From Siphonodentalium dalli (taxonomy: Eukaryota > Mollusca > Scaphopoda > Gadilida > Siphonodentaliidae): DNA of 64,000 bases. Under the pieces are notes generated by a model. That model made no database searches, was not told the DNA's origin, and saw only the letters and a list, made by a program, of their open reading frames with translations. Of this stretch, positions 33,860-45,994 are shown in pieces; the stretch's first letter is position 1, and each line of letters opens with the position of its first letter. Position numbers and translations under genes: made by a program. The DNA is taken from contig CP136066.1 of the NCBI GenBank assembly GCA_032622095.1, positions 185,728,716 through 185,792,715 of the forward strand, written 5' to 3'.

Positions 33860-35690
33860 CCTATATATATAGGGAGTCGCAGGCCAACAAAAGATATTCT
33901 AACTACGTCCCTGTCACCTGTATATGGGTTTCACATCGCTGGTCCTATCACTGCAAGATATATAGGGAGTCGCCGTCCGACACAAGACATTCTAACAACG
34001 TCCCTGTCACCTTTGTACGGGGTTCGCTAACCCAAAATATAAAATTCTATAACTACGTCCCTGTCACCTTTGTATGGGGTTCACATCGCTGGTCATATCA
34101 CTGCAAGCTATATAGGGAGTCGCCGTCCAACAGAAAACATTCTAACTACGTCCCTGTCGCCTTTATATGGGTTTCACATCGCCGGTCCTACATTTAGCAC
34201 TAGAGATAGGGAGTCGCCCACCCATAAAAGACATGTACTCTAACCACCTCCCTGTCACCGTTATGGTGTTCACGTCGCTGGCCCTATCATTGTAAGACGA
34301 CTATATATGGAGGCGCAGACCAACAAAAGACATTCTAACTACGTCCCTGTCACCTGTATATGGGTTTCACATCGCTGGTCCTATATGCAACAATATAATA
34401 GACAGGGAGTCCGACTCAAAACAAAAACACGTCCCTGTCATTTTATACGGGTTTCACATCGCTGGTCATATCACTGCAAGCTATATAGGGAGTCACCGTC
34501 CAACAGAAGACATGCTAACTACGCCCCTATCACCTATGTATGGGTTCACATCGCTGGTCCTATCGATGCAAGACTATATATATGGAGTCACCGTCCAACA
34601 GAAGACATTCTAACTACGTCCCTATCACCTTTGTACGGGTTTCACATCGCTGGTCTTATCACTGCAAGCCTGTATATATAGGGAGTCGCCGTCCAACTCA
34701 AGACATTCTAACTACGGCCCTGTCACCTTTGTATGGGGTTCACATCGCTGGTACTAGCATTGTAAGACTATATATAGGGAGTCACCGTCCAACAGAAGAC
34801 ATTCTAACTACGGCCTTATCACCTTTGTATGGGGTTCGCCAACCCAAAATATAAATTTCTATAACTACATCCCTGTCACCTTTATATGGGTTTCACATCG
34901 CTGGTCCTATCACTGCAAGATATATATAGTGAGTCGCCGTCCAACAAAAGACATTCTAACTACGTCCATGTCACCTATATATGGTGTTCATATAGCTGGT
35001 CCTGTATGCAAGACTATATATAGGGAGTCGCCGTCCATCAGAAGACATTCTAACTACGTCCCTGTCAACTTTATATGGGTTTCACATCGCTGGTCCTAGC
35101 ACTGCAAGACTATATATATATATATATATATATGGAGTCGCCGTCCAACATAAGACATGTATTCAAACTACGTCCCTGTCAACTTTATATGGGGTTCACA
35201 TCGCTGGTCCTATCACTGCGAGCCTATATATAGGGAATCGCCATCCAACACAAGATATGTATTCAAACTACGTCCCTATCACCTTTATATGGGTTTCACA
35301 TTGCTGGTCCTATCGCTGCAATATATATATAGGGAGTCGCCGTCCGACACAAGACATCCTAATTACGTCATTATCACCTTTATATGGGGATTCACATCGC
35401 TGGTCCTATCACTGAAAGACTATATATATATATAGGGAGTCGCCGTCCAACACAAGACATTCTAACTACATCTCTGCCAACTGTATGGGGGGTTCACATC
35501 GCTGGTTCTATCACTGCGAGCTATACATATGGGGAGTCACCATCCAAGACAAGCCATTCTAACTATACGTCCTTGTCACATGTATAATATATGGGGCTCA
35601 TATCGCTGGTCGTATCACTGCGAAGCTATATATAGAGTTTTGCCGTCCAAAAACAGAAATGCTAACCACGTCCCTGACACCTTTATATAA
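33860..35690 (+). repeat. Tandem array of about 94-bp units (about 18 copies)
   Basis: The repeating order is TATATAGGGAGTCGCCGTCC, AACA-AAGACATTCTAAC, TACGTCCCTGTCACCT, TTATATGGGTTTCACATCG, CTGGTCCTATCACTGCAAG. Unit starts fall near 33871, 33964, 34114, 34208, 34487, 34680, 34777, 35023, 35132, 35231, 35331, 35435, 35531 and 35631, with variation from a TA run at the junction. A variant unit containing GGTTCGC-AACCCAAAATATA occurs at 34021 and 34833, 812 bp apart, hinting at a higher-order period. ORFs in the array are artefacts. Confidence 0.85.
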
Positions 35691-36564
35691 GTAAATCATC
35701 GGGTCGTTTTCTTTACTTGTCGTCAATCGCGCTGGAAAACCTCCAAATCTGCCACATACCGTGAACATGGGTCTGTGTCCCATTTAGGAACAGAGGGGAG
35801 TATAGCACACGTGCTTGGGTTGGAAACCTGCCTGGATGTGACAATGGTAGATTTGTTTACTTTTGGCTTAAATCGGGACGTTTGGAACTCAAGCATTTTT
35901 ATTTTGAACTGCATTGCTATAAACTGCTCAAAGGACAAATGGTCTTAGTAAATGGAGGAGGGATTAAAGCAAGGGACAAACAGCTGCAAGGCCGCTGGTC
36001 AAAACGGGTCCGTGCTGATGGTTCAGAGTTAGGGATAACACCAAGAACAAGCGAATATATGGAAGAGCGTATTATCCAAAATTCCTTATCTGAATAAAAT
36101 CTGAAGAACGGTCACCCAGGGCAGAGTTCTTCCCGGGGAAAAATGGGTTCAAGCGTGCTGTTGCCGGTTTTCTTTTACATGAATTGGGATGCCTGCATGG
36201 ACTATACATAGTCAGCAACTTACCAGGCGACTGAGACATATATCATTCCTTCCGCTAACTTCTCCATATGGTTTGCCACATTGAAGTTTCTCCAAAAATG
36301 CCTCCCTGTGACCAGAGAAGCCCTTGTGCGAGAAGACGTGTTATTGTTATCCTTCATTTCATTACCAAAGTTATTCTCATAATATAGGTAAAAGACAACA
36401 ATATAAAGGATACAAATTATTTTGTATATGAAATGGTAAATAGAAAGAACACTGAGGGCCCAATATAATGAGAATGTCCCTTTGAAAATTGCGAGGTTTT
36501 AATCTTTAAGATACATGTATATGTGCCACCACAAGTCGCCTATAGTCACAACATATTTGACCAG
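35691..36564. other. Unassigned DNA
   Basis: No supported feature. Confidence 0.4.
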
Positions 36565-37008
36565 CCATATCAAATCCAGTCGGAAGTCGGGATTTGTTTT
36601 ACCCTTTGCCAATGCATTCTCTTTTATATGCGAGTCGACCATAGGTCGCCTCGCATATATAAGAGAATGCATTGGCCTAACAATTTTTTACAATTTTAAT
36701 AATTTGTTCTTGTATTCTTTAACAATTTTATAGTTTCACCCATACAGAGCCCCAGACAAACATGAGCAGACGACACTCTTCTATGTGCTTCTATATGTGC
36801 GTGGGGCTCCCTGCAGGGTAATGGAGGTTTTTTTTATTTTATGTCCTAAAAATTGTAAGAAACATTTATTTAAAAAAAATTATAAAAAATTGTTCGGCCA
36901 ATGCATTCTCTTATATATGCGAGGCGACCTATGGTCGGCTCGCATATATAAGAGAATGCATTGGCACAGATTAAAAAAAATCCCGACTTCCGACTGGATT
37001 TGATATGG
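36565..37008. mobile_element. Paired-hairpin MITE, family 1, second shell type, intact
   Basis: The outer inverted repeats are CCATATCAAATCCAGTCGG plus AAGTCGGGATTT (36565-36596 and 36977-37008), unlike the TTAACCC shell of the copies at 691 and 18590. The hairpins at 36608-36676 and 36897-36965 are the same 69-bp module. The core includes CATACAGAGCCCCAGACAAA, shared with the copy at 193-591. No target duplication could be fixed. Confidence 0.8.
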
Positions 37009-37725
37009 CGGGTTACATATAGTTACGAGTATGTGTAACTTTCGACACTGATAAGAGCACATAACTCCATAATAATATACCACAGCGCGTGTTAATATAT
37101 TAATTCGTTCGACAACGTTCTGGGCTTCCGTAGTTTTATTCTTTACAGGCGGGACCATTTATCTAAAACGTAAATAATGTAATTTCAGAATACACCGATA
37201 GTAAATTCATACACAATAGAAACATCACCCCCAAACAATGAAAACGCGTTTATGTGTGGCCGTCTGGAAAATTGATCTATTAGCGTGCAAACAATATTTC
37301 GGCTGCGATGTAAACATTTAGAATCACCCCTCTTCAGTTTCCTTATATCTGTCCGAATTATAAGGTCACACAAATTTGTGTTCGCTCGGTGTTAATATAT
37401 TTACTTTTGAGCTATAATTGTGTACAGAATCTCTCCTAGACGAAAACATGGCAAATATGGAAACATCAGATTGAACAAGTACAAATTTATCCTAACCAAA
37501 TTTCATAATGATAAACATATTTGCTTATGAGAACGAGGACAAGATGGGTGAAATTAGAAACTCGTTAGTGTGAAACAAGTATGGCCACTAATGCATGAGT
37601 GCTTCATAAATAAACCCCGTCACGCGGGGATTTTTTATCTTTTTTTATCTTATGCATTTGGCATTTTTTTAGTCAAGTATCAACACGCGAGTTCGGGCCA
37701 CATGGGGTTTAGAACCCCAAATTCA
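37009..37725. other. Unassigned DNA
   Basis: No supported feature. Confidence 0.4.
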
Positions 37726-37733
37726 AGCCTGCA

Positions 37734-38231
37734 AATAGCGTGTCTGTCATTTGCAGAATGAGGTACCCAGAGGGTGAATTTAGTGATGCTATCCCGCACA
37801 GCGGGCTAGCATCACCAAATTCACCCTCTGGAGACCTCATTCTGCTTAGGCCTCATCTTCTGGGAAGTATCTATTATATCAAATTAACAATGGTTTTAGT
37901 TACTTTTTCCCTTCTGGGAAGTTTCTATATCCCCTAATTTGCAGAAGATAAAATACATAATCGAGGTGCCCAATGGGTGAACATCACCAACTTCAACTGG
38001 AAACTTCATTCTGATCCCAGGTCTACCATAGCAATTGGTGGGCCATATGGTGGCCTAAGCAGAATGAGGTCCCCAGAGGGTGAATTTAGTGATGCTAGCC
38101 CGCTTTGCGGGATAGCATCACTAAATTCACCCTCTGGGTACCTCATTCTGCAAATGACAGACACGCTATTTGCAGGCTTGAATTTGGGGTTCTAAACCCC
38201 ATGTGGCCCGAACTCGCTATTTGCAGGCTTG
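37734..38231. mobile_element. hAT-like paired-hairpin MITE, family 3, with 8-bp TSD and aberrant right end
   Basis: It starts CAAGCCTGCAAATAGCG at 37734, preceded by CCCAAATT (37726-37733). The same CCCAAATT follows the last TATTTGCAGGCTTG at 38232-38239, giving an 8-bp target duplication. Two hairpins based on GAGGGTGAATTTAGTGATGC (about 37770-37845 and 38070-38145) flank a core of about 200 bp. After the expected right terminus at about 38180, 37 bp identical to the inverted left host flank (37697-37733) are inserted, then the 14-bp terminus is repeated. Confidence 0.82.
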
Positions 38232-38239
38232 CCCAAATT

Positions 38240-39058
38240 ATACCCATGCAGTAAGCTATTAATGCTGGCTTGTGTCGAATTCCGCTCCCGTTCCAGAAAT
38301 AATAAAAAAAAAACTAATTGCTATAACTTCGGCATGTTTTTTTTTTTGTTTTTTTTTTTGGAGTGTATATATATATCTTGTATTTATCAATCTATATTAC
38401 CACTACTACAAATACTAATAACGTATTATAATTATTGAGGTTCAGGTAAGGCATGACCGTTTACTTAATCTAACATATGCCTCTATGAAAGACAAGCCAC
38501 CTATCTGTTTGGGTCTCTGTTTTTGTTGTCATGTCATGGGTGTGGAATGGTTGTTCGGTTGATTAGATCTGAGAACGTCGTGTCACATTGCGCGGGTGAA
38601 AGACATATGAATCCGGATCCGGTCCAAATTTAAAGGCCCACTTAAAACTCCAGATCACCTATATAAAATATATACCATTTGAAAGAGGAAGCTCCAAAAC
38701 ATTGTATTATCAACTTATCCGGTGTAATAAACTCTGAACATGTTGTTTTTGCTGAGTTACCGACGTGCTTTTGTGCTTAAGTTTCTTCTGAATTGTGGTG
38801 CAAAGTGTATTATTTCCAAGGAGGGGGAATAACTCTATATCAGAAAGATAGAGTTATTCCCCTTCCATTGAAAATAATTTTTTAGTTTGAATTCTGTTGC
38901 ATTCTGGGAGCCATAACGGGGACACAGACGTTTCATTAGGTGATGAATTATAGTATTTTAATCAGATTTCATGGCAAAGATTGTTATTAAAACCGTAAAT
39001 CAAGGCACTATACACAAAAATATTTGGTGACTCGAAAATTAAGTGGAAACCAAATTTA
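38240..39058. other. Unassigned DNA with one hairpin
   Basis: It holds a T-rich run near 38335-38360 and a hairpin at about 38813-38868 (GGGGGAATAACTCTAT / ATAGAGTTATTCCCC). The rest is unrecognised. Confidence 0.5.
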
Positions 39059-39350
39059 AAATAAACAAAGGATAACTCTAGAACGGAAAATTCAATCTTC
39101 TGAAAACATCCCCGATAGCGAACCTCCATACCGAATTTTATTGAGATCCATCGAACAATGGCTGAGATGTTCAGATAGACAAAGAAGGAGAACTCTAGAA
39201 TGGAAAACGCGAACATCATTTCTTTGCAGATCAGTCATGATGATAAATACATCCATACCAAATTGCATTCAGATCCGATAACCCATGAGTGAGATGTGTG
39301 AGTGGACATCCGGACGGACAGACGGAAAGATGGACAAACGGTAAACTTGA
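39059..39350 (+). repeat. Dispersed repeat family 10, copy 1
   Basis: Two diverged units, marked GATAACTCTAGAACGGAAAA (about 39070) and GAGAACTCTAGAATGGAAAA (about 39187), each followed by ATACCGAATTT or ATACCAAATTGCATT and GAGATCC-type text, ending in a CGGACGGACAGACGG stretch. Related arrays lie at 42100-42600 and, inverted, at 46575-47060. Confidence 0.65.
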
Positions 39351-41480
39351 AAAGTCAATCCAGCACCTCCTCCATTTATCTTTCCCGATAAGTTGGGTTA
39401 TAATAAACCTGGTTTCTTGTGGAAATTTGTCTTCTGGATTTATTGTCGAAAGGATCAGGTATGTTATGTAATTCGCCAGGTGTGAGTCCATTAGCAAGAA
39501 ATACGACTTCATGCTGTAGATGACACGACGATCCTATATATGCAAAGTATACAGCTGTACTTGTGCCATCACCAGCATAATTCTAAAATTTTAAATTCAT
39601 ACTTTAATCATCATTTTGAATAACTTTGTCAACTTTGTCACCACATTGTCAAATGTATGTGTTTCCTGTTAATACAATATCTGTCTTATCTTAACGTATA
39701 TAAAGATATCGTGACTCTGGGAAATGTGCTATCACTGCCAATCACCACAATTAATTTAGAGATATCTAACAACCCGGCATGAAGCGGTCATAACTGGTAC
39801 TCGGTCACGGATGAGAGAACGAAATGAGCTGTATTTCCGCTTAGCGATTTCTCTCCATTCAGCAGCCACGTTTGTCGCAGGAAGATTGTGTTCATTCGCC
39901 GAGGGATGAAACTCAAATTCTAGAAAGGACGGATCAACGAAGTGGTATAGTTGTGGGACTTCCAGTTTGTGGCACCTTTGACAAGAATTATGGGACTTCC
40001 ATATTGTATTCGTACGAACTGCCTCATCTGGGACTGAACCACACAATGCCAAGATGCAAGGCTACTGAAGATACAAAACTAATGTTATTACCCAGAAACT
40101 AAAAATAAAAAAAATGGCGCATTCTAAATCGAAAAAGGGCCATAACTCCTGACATCTTTGGGAGAAATTATAAATTGACAAAGCATGTTCTGGGACTTTT
40201 TCCGGTTTATGGGACTTTTTGAAAGTCTCACAACAATAAGGTATCTGTCCAGGAGTGTCCACAAATGTCCATTTCAAACGATGTCCATGGGGTATTGGGA
40301 CTTTTGTCTGAATCCAATCTTAACATGATTGTGAGACTTAATAATGAGATAATATACATAAAATTTGTGGGACTTCAAAAAGTCTCAAGAGCCAGGAAAA
40401 TGTCCCACAACATACCATTCGCAGAGACGTTGTATAGCCCTCTATCTTTTACGAATTGCTTGAAAAATTTGCAAGCGCATGTGAAGATGACACCGACTAT
40501 CTGTGAGTATACGTGCAAATTATTGTTAAAACACCCGGGCAACAGAAATATTAGAGATGAATTCCCAATGAACCAATATTCGGTTACCCCGGGCGGAGTG
40601 TAAAATTTCTCGCGTCGTGACGGTGGACCGAAAATCGCCAAAGTGAATATTAGTTTAAACTGGCTTTGACCAAACATAAAATAAACGCTATTCGACGCGT
40701 TTGCATTCACCTGCTAACATTTATTTCTACAACGATGACATACAGAGTAGTCCCCCGTGAATTACCATGAGACTTCCATTCATAGCGTCATATTTGTCAT
40801 TTTCTACAGCAAATAAAGCGCTAACTTCACTTAGATAGAAAATATGGGAAATATTCCAACAAATCAAAATGAAATATTTTCGTTCTAAATTGAGGCATTT
40901 TGGTGTGTTTTCGATAATTAGTAAAAATCAACAGCCGCAGGAATATTTTAATTGTGTGTGGGTCGCCCTAGTGCTTTCTGATACATCCCTTTATGTAGAG
41001 TGACATATGCGAATGCAGGACAGGTGCGATGCGACAGGTATATCGACCAAGCCCTGCGTGATACGGAGAGTCATATAACTCGTGGGGTGAATAGACGGCA
41101 GATCACAGGTGTGCTTCGATTTACCTGTCCCGGGTGATTTGTCAGTCGTTCACCTTTGACAGTTATAATGAAACGAGATGTAATTAATTAGGATTCATCC
41201 AGGAGAAATTGAATCGTTTGTTTGGCGCAATCTAATTCGATGATTCACCTATTGTAGAATGAATTGGTAAATGAATTTAAGACATAGGTGACCGGAAGTT
41301 ATAATTGTGCTGAGATTATGTACCCTTTGTTTGCTCAAAATTAGACTTTCGATAGAATACATTACATACGAATGTCCCATCACTGCATGCTGGACACTGT
41401 TAACTACAGGGACCGGAGGCACTCGCAGCTGGTAAACGTGAAAAATATAATAAAAGTCTGTATAGAAACATCTTCACTTA
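39351..41480. other. Unassigned DNA
   Basis: No gene supported. GGGACTT(TTTGAAAGTC) and GGGACTT(CAAAAAGTC) motifs recur at about 40190-40390, and an ACCGGAAGT motif lies at 41291-41299. The overlapping ORFs at 40265-40710 on both strands have no domain signature. Confidence 0.4.
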
Positions 41481-42004
41481 CACTCTTAGAACAAATGTGT
41501 ATAAATACTACACAATATGTGTTACATTTTATCTTAAACAAAATTGTGTAGAAATGCAACATGACATAAATGTGTCGTTGGAATTTTCTCAACATTGAAT
41601 ATGAGTGAATATGTGAGTATAATATATTTAGTAGATGAGATATGTTCTATTTGAGATATAAACCTCGTAAAAGCTGCCATAATAAAAAATTGGCAGCTGC
41701 TTTAAAACTTTGTGCTACACAATTATGTGTTGTTCAGTTTTTACACAAACATAGTGTATAACAAAATTTAAAGCTGCTGCCAATTATTTGTTCGGTGGTA
41801 GCCTTTACGAGTTTTGTGTCTCCAATAGAACACATTTCATCTAATAACTATGATACACTCACATATTCAATCATATTCAACGTTGATGATATTCCACCGA
41901 CAGATTTAATAATTATATGTCATGTGTCATTTCTACACAATTTTGTTTAAGATCAAATGTAACACATTTTGTGTAGTATTTATACACATTTGTTCTAAGA
42001 GTGT
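41481..42004. mobile_element. Long foldback MITE, about 524 bp
   Basis: ACTCTTAGAACAAATGTG at the left pairs with CACATTTGTTCTAAGAGT at the right. The first 86 bp or so of each arm pair well, and pairing continues (CTCGTAAA-GCTGCC / GG-AGCCTTTACGAG, TTGGCAGCTGC / GCTGCTGCCAA) to a centre near 41745. No ORF of note. Superfamily not assigned. Confidence 0.8.
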
Positions 42005-42099
42005 AGAAGAGCGAGAAGAAATAGAAACTTTGTTCTTATATTCATTATTAACAAGAGGTTGCACCGGCGGTGCTGCCATACCACCAAGGTGGCAAATTC

Positions 42100-42600
42100 G
42101 AAACAAAGATAAATAACTCTAGAGCGGAAAACATGAACAAACGATTGAATACTTTATAGATTGCCACCATAGTAGTGAACATACATACATACTTTCATTG
42201 AGATTCATCAAACCGGTGGTGAATATATCTGCTCGGATGGACCAGATAAACAAAGATGAATAACTCTAGAGCGGAAAACATGAACAAACGATTGAACACT
42301 TTATAGATTGCCATCATAGTAGTGAACATACATACCTAACTCCATTGAGATTCGTCAAACCGGTGGTGGGTATATCTGCTAGGACGGATAAAAAAAAGCA
42401 TTTCCAGATAAACAAAGATGAATAACTCTAGAACGGAAAAACCAGAAGAAGAAAAACGATTGACCCTTCGTTGAATACACTCATAGTATTAAACATCCAT
42501 ACCAAATTTCATTCAGATCCGACAACCGGTGTTTGATATATCCGCCCGGACGGACGGATGGATAAATGTCACGACGGACGGACGAGGTTAATCCTGTACC
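42100..42600 (+). repeat. Dispersed repeat family 10, copy 2 (three units)
   Basis: Three units of about 146-163 bp, each beginning AAAGAT-AATAACTCTAGA(G/A)CGG (about 42105, 42251, 42413), continuing with GCCA(C/T)CATAGTAGTGAACAT and ATTGAGATTC(A/G)TCAAACCGG, and closing with GGACGGACGGATGG and a C14 run at about 42600-42613. Confidence 0.72.
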
Positions 42601-42740
42601 CCCCCCCCCCCCATTATCTCCGAGAGTGTGGGTATAATAATTATCCAATAACGAAATTTCGCATGCTGAAGCCATTGTTAAGTGAGCAAATCTGTTACAG
42701 CGATTTGTCAGCAAACATCACTAATCGTGTAGTAAGTTTA

Positions 42741-42866
42741 AATATGTTAGTATGAATATGTTAGTATGAATATGTTAGTATGAATATGTTAGTATGAATA
42801 TGTTAGTATGGATATGTTAGTATGAATATGTTAGTATGAATATGTTAGTATGAATATGTTCAGTAT
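42741..42866 (+). repeat. 14-bp tandem array, 8 units plus a partial
   Basis: AATATGTTAGTATG is repeated eight times from 42741 to 42852 with one A-to-G change (unit 6), followed by a broken ninth unit. Confidence 0.95.
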
Positions 42867-43424
42867 ATTGTACAATGCTTTGAGCTTTTCCAATGTTTAA
42901 CATCAAGTTTTGATTAAACTTGTGTATCTATAATTGAACTAATAACACTTACCGGTAATTCCACTGTAATAGTAATGTTTACATACCTATGGTGTATTTG
43001 ACTTGCAAATCTCATTATTTGAGAGTTGTTAGCAATTAAAATAAGAACATCAATCTATTTTTACATATACTGGTTGGTGATCGTTGTTTATAAATTTTAA
43101 TACAATTTAAGGTATTTCGCATTAACCCAACTTGAAGGCATTGAGCCACTTTAACTGAAAATACATTACACTCGGTCAGAGTTACGAGCCTGGGGTAACA
43201 TATATAGTCCAAGAAGAATCTATATTTAGTGGCATGGCCATATTTGGAGCTATTCAAATTGGTCAGACCTCAAATTAATCGAAATCATGTTTGCTATAAT
43301 CGCGTTTCGGGAATAAACAGAGGTGGGTACATATATGTCGACAACATATTCCGTGAGGAAACAACTTATTTCAAGTTATAAAGAATGTATTCTCACACAG
43401 GAATACACAGATGCAACATAGAAA
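42867..43424. other. Unassigned DNA
   Basis: No supported feature. Confidence 0.4.
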
Positions 43425-45112
43425 GAGCGGTCATTTTTATATTTATCCTGGTATGGTAATAATAAAGAGCGTTCATCGTTATATTTATCCTGGTATGGTA
43501 ATAATAAAGAGCGTTTCTGTGGAAATGTGACACAGATTATGAATGCCTGTTACCTCGATTCGATTCGTCGATTCAGATTATATAGAGTCAATTCAATGAT
43601 AGCAAAATCATACAAAGTTGGTGAAAAAGAAAACAGCATAGAGGAAAGGGGAAGACCTCTGGTAAAAATTAGAGAGGGTGGAGTACCATTAGGTGGCACT
43701 ATAGCATGCTGGAACATCTCTCTAAACCGAACAAAAATGCCAGGGTGTTCGGTTTGGAGAGATTTTATTGTACTGCTGTTGGGTATATAAGTTGATTTAT
43801 TTAAAGGTTAAGCCTGTCAATACTGGAGCCGATTTTGTGAAACACCCAATTTTATAAAAATAGTGAATGGGAAGAGGGGTCGAAGTTGTGCTAAAGATGA
43901 ACAATGGACAGTCTATTAGACTGTATCATACCTCTGAAATTTGACTGAAATGTCTCATTACCTCATAGACTTCTATGTGTAAATTGGAAATTCTTGCAAC
44001 ACATCGACTTATTACGGGGACAAAGCGCAATGTTCTCCGGTACGAGTTATTGATTTCCTCTCTCGCCAGGTGTGCGTCGCATAAAAAGAGTTTCTTCCCT
44101 TACTTTAGTTTTCGCCCAGGTGTGTGACTTTCCGTGACTGACTTAATTAATAGAGGGCTTTCGGAAGATTCACGATAAGCATATATGATTACGGATATTG
44201 AATTGGGGATCTGTTTCGTCGTATATTTAAAGCTCTTTTGTGGTCTATTTTCTTTTCTTTTTTTCATTAGTTTATTTTGATCAAATTTGAAAGGTTATAT
44301 ATGACATATGTATCGATACCACCCATGCGTGAAATATTGCTCATCTAGAAAATGAAGCACAGCGGTAGAAATTAAGTTTTTCATAATTTGTGAGGACCCT
44401 AATAAATTTTAGATCAACTGTTGCGACGATACTTGAGTTGTTGGCCCAATCGACGTGTTTATGTGTTTATGTTATTCCGGGATTAAGTTCATAGATTAAA
44501 AAACACAAATACATTAAACGGGCGTGGCTCATTTGAGACCCCAAAATATGTCATTTGGAATAGATTAAAGATACGGGCGGTGTGGCGGTGGGTATGCTGT
44601 TGAAATATTCAGCTCCGTCAAAAACCGCCATAAACAGAAATAATAGTAAAATATAGATAGACTTTATACCAATCAGAAATATGGCATTATTTGTTTTCCT
44701 GATATGGAAATAATAAAGAGCGTTTTATCATTTGTGTGTGATTAACCAATAGAATTGCCCTGTGTTATATACGCCGTGTTTACGTACACCATCGTACGTC
44801 TTGACGGCAATATACTATTTACGCGCTGATTATGTTTGGCATATGAACAAAAAAATATATATTTTAATATTCCGTCTGTTGATGGCGATTTGAACAAATA
44901 TGAATATTTCTGCAAAGAACGCCACCCGTTCCTTTAAGATATGTCAATAGATGCACACAATATTGTTATACATACTTCATATAGTCCTTTTTAAAAAGTC
45001 GCCGAAGTCATAGCAATTTCCCTCTGTTTTCAAGAAAGTGAAATTAAAGCTCTTTATTGTTGCTATATTAATAATTCACTGACAATGAACGCTCTTTATT
45101 GTTACTATACCA
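43425..45112. mobile_element. Segment bounded by inverted AATAAAGAGCGTT modules (putative element)
   Basis: The left boundary has about two and a half tandem units of about 41-42 bp: AGAGCGGTCATTTTTATATT, then twice ATTTATCCTGGTATGGTAAT-AATAAAGAGCGTT (43425-43520). The right boundary has the inverse: AAAGCTCTTTATTGTTGC and GAACGCTCTTTATTGTTAC-TATACCAGACAGG (45041-45112). A single module also lies inside (44700-44720). The outer 32 bp or so match as an inverted repeat. The interior of about 1.5 kb has no recognisable protein; a 17-bp-stem hairpin (TCTCTCTAAACCGAACA) lies near 43718-43766. A mobile origin is inferred. Confidence 0.45.
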
Positions 45113-45479
45113 GACAGGAACGTGGCGACAGGGCGTTGTGGTGTCTCACCCCTCCCCCAAGTTTGGTTAAAAATTTCAACAGTTGGAAATTTCATACCTG
45201 ACACAACATTAGTTGGAAATTTCACACCAACAATAGTTGTAGTTTGATATTCCAACATTTTATTTGGGGGGGGGGGTGTTGTTTTTAGACCAACATTTGC
45301 ATATTTACCTACTTTTGGTCAAAATCTTGGACTGAACTGGCCATCAGTTGGAAATTTTCCAACCTAAGTGTTCAAGTTAGGGGATTGTCAGGTTGGAAAT
45401 TTCCAACACTTGGAAAGCTTGTGTCCTGGTCGCTCCATGTGTCCAGTCAAAAACTGCTGGTTAATTTAAGAAAACAGTC
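45113..45479. repeat. GTTGGAAATTTC-rich stretch
   Basis: GTTGGAAATTTC occurs at about 45183, 45212 and 45393, with GTTGGAAATTTTCC near 45348 and looser versions (GATATTCCAACATT). Two are followed by CAAC, making near-palindromes. A G11 run is at about 45266. Confidence 0.55.
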
Positions 45480-45850
45480 TAAATGCTAGGATTTAGCGAT
45501 TTTCTTGTTCAGATTTCCAAATTTTTTCACATGAGCCATGGTCAACCCGGTGTGTCCCGGTCTCTCGTCCGTGGCCCTGTGAATTTTTCTGGAGCTGGAC
45601 CACTAGACGTTAGGGTTTATGCAATGTTCAGGTTCAGATTTGTACATTTTCTCATACCGGGTATATAGAACCATGGTTCTGTTTCTCTGGCTATGGTGAC
45701 CATAAGAGCCATTAAGAATAGGCTATCAGGGAGGGGGCAGTTGGGGTGTGAATAGAATTTGTGTTTGGTCTGATTCAAGGGTGTGTATTAATTGGAACTC
45801 CCAATGTGGACACCCCTCCCCACGGAGACTCTCTAGCCACGTCCCTTATA
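45480..45850 (-). repeat. Dispersed repeat family 7, copy 2 (inverse)
   Basis: On the minus strand it reads AAGGGACGTGGCTAGAGAG, CAGACCAAACACAAATTC, GACACACCGGGTTGACCATGG and AAGAAAATCGCTAAATCC, in the same order as 33470-33720. It includes an extra central block of about 100 bp. Confidence 0.65.
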
Positions 45851-45994
45851 ACAGTTATACACTGAAAAGAAATGCCTGTTATTGTTCCCCATGCTGAATA
45901 CTAGTACCCGGTTTTGTTTAATTCTTTGACTTCAGTATGTCTAGTTAATGGCACATTAGGTCCGTATATAGGTAGTATACTGTCGCTAAAATAA

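Noticed and set aside
34307-35587. ORFs of 67-124 residues with repeated SHRWSY-like text
   Set aside because: Readings of the array of about 94-bp units; frames change with TA-run length.
40265-40710. Overlapping ORFs of 111-112 residues on both strands
   Set aside because: No domain, no codon or splice support, and both strands are equally open, as expected by chance.
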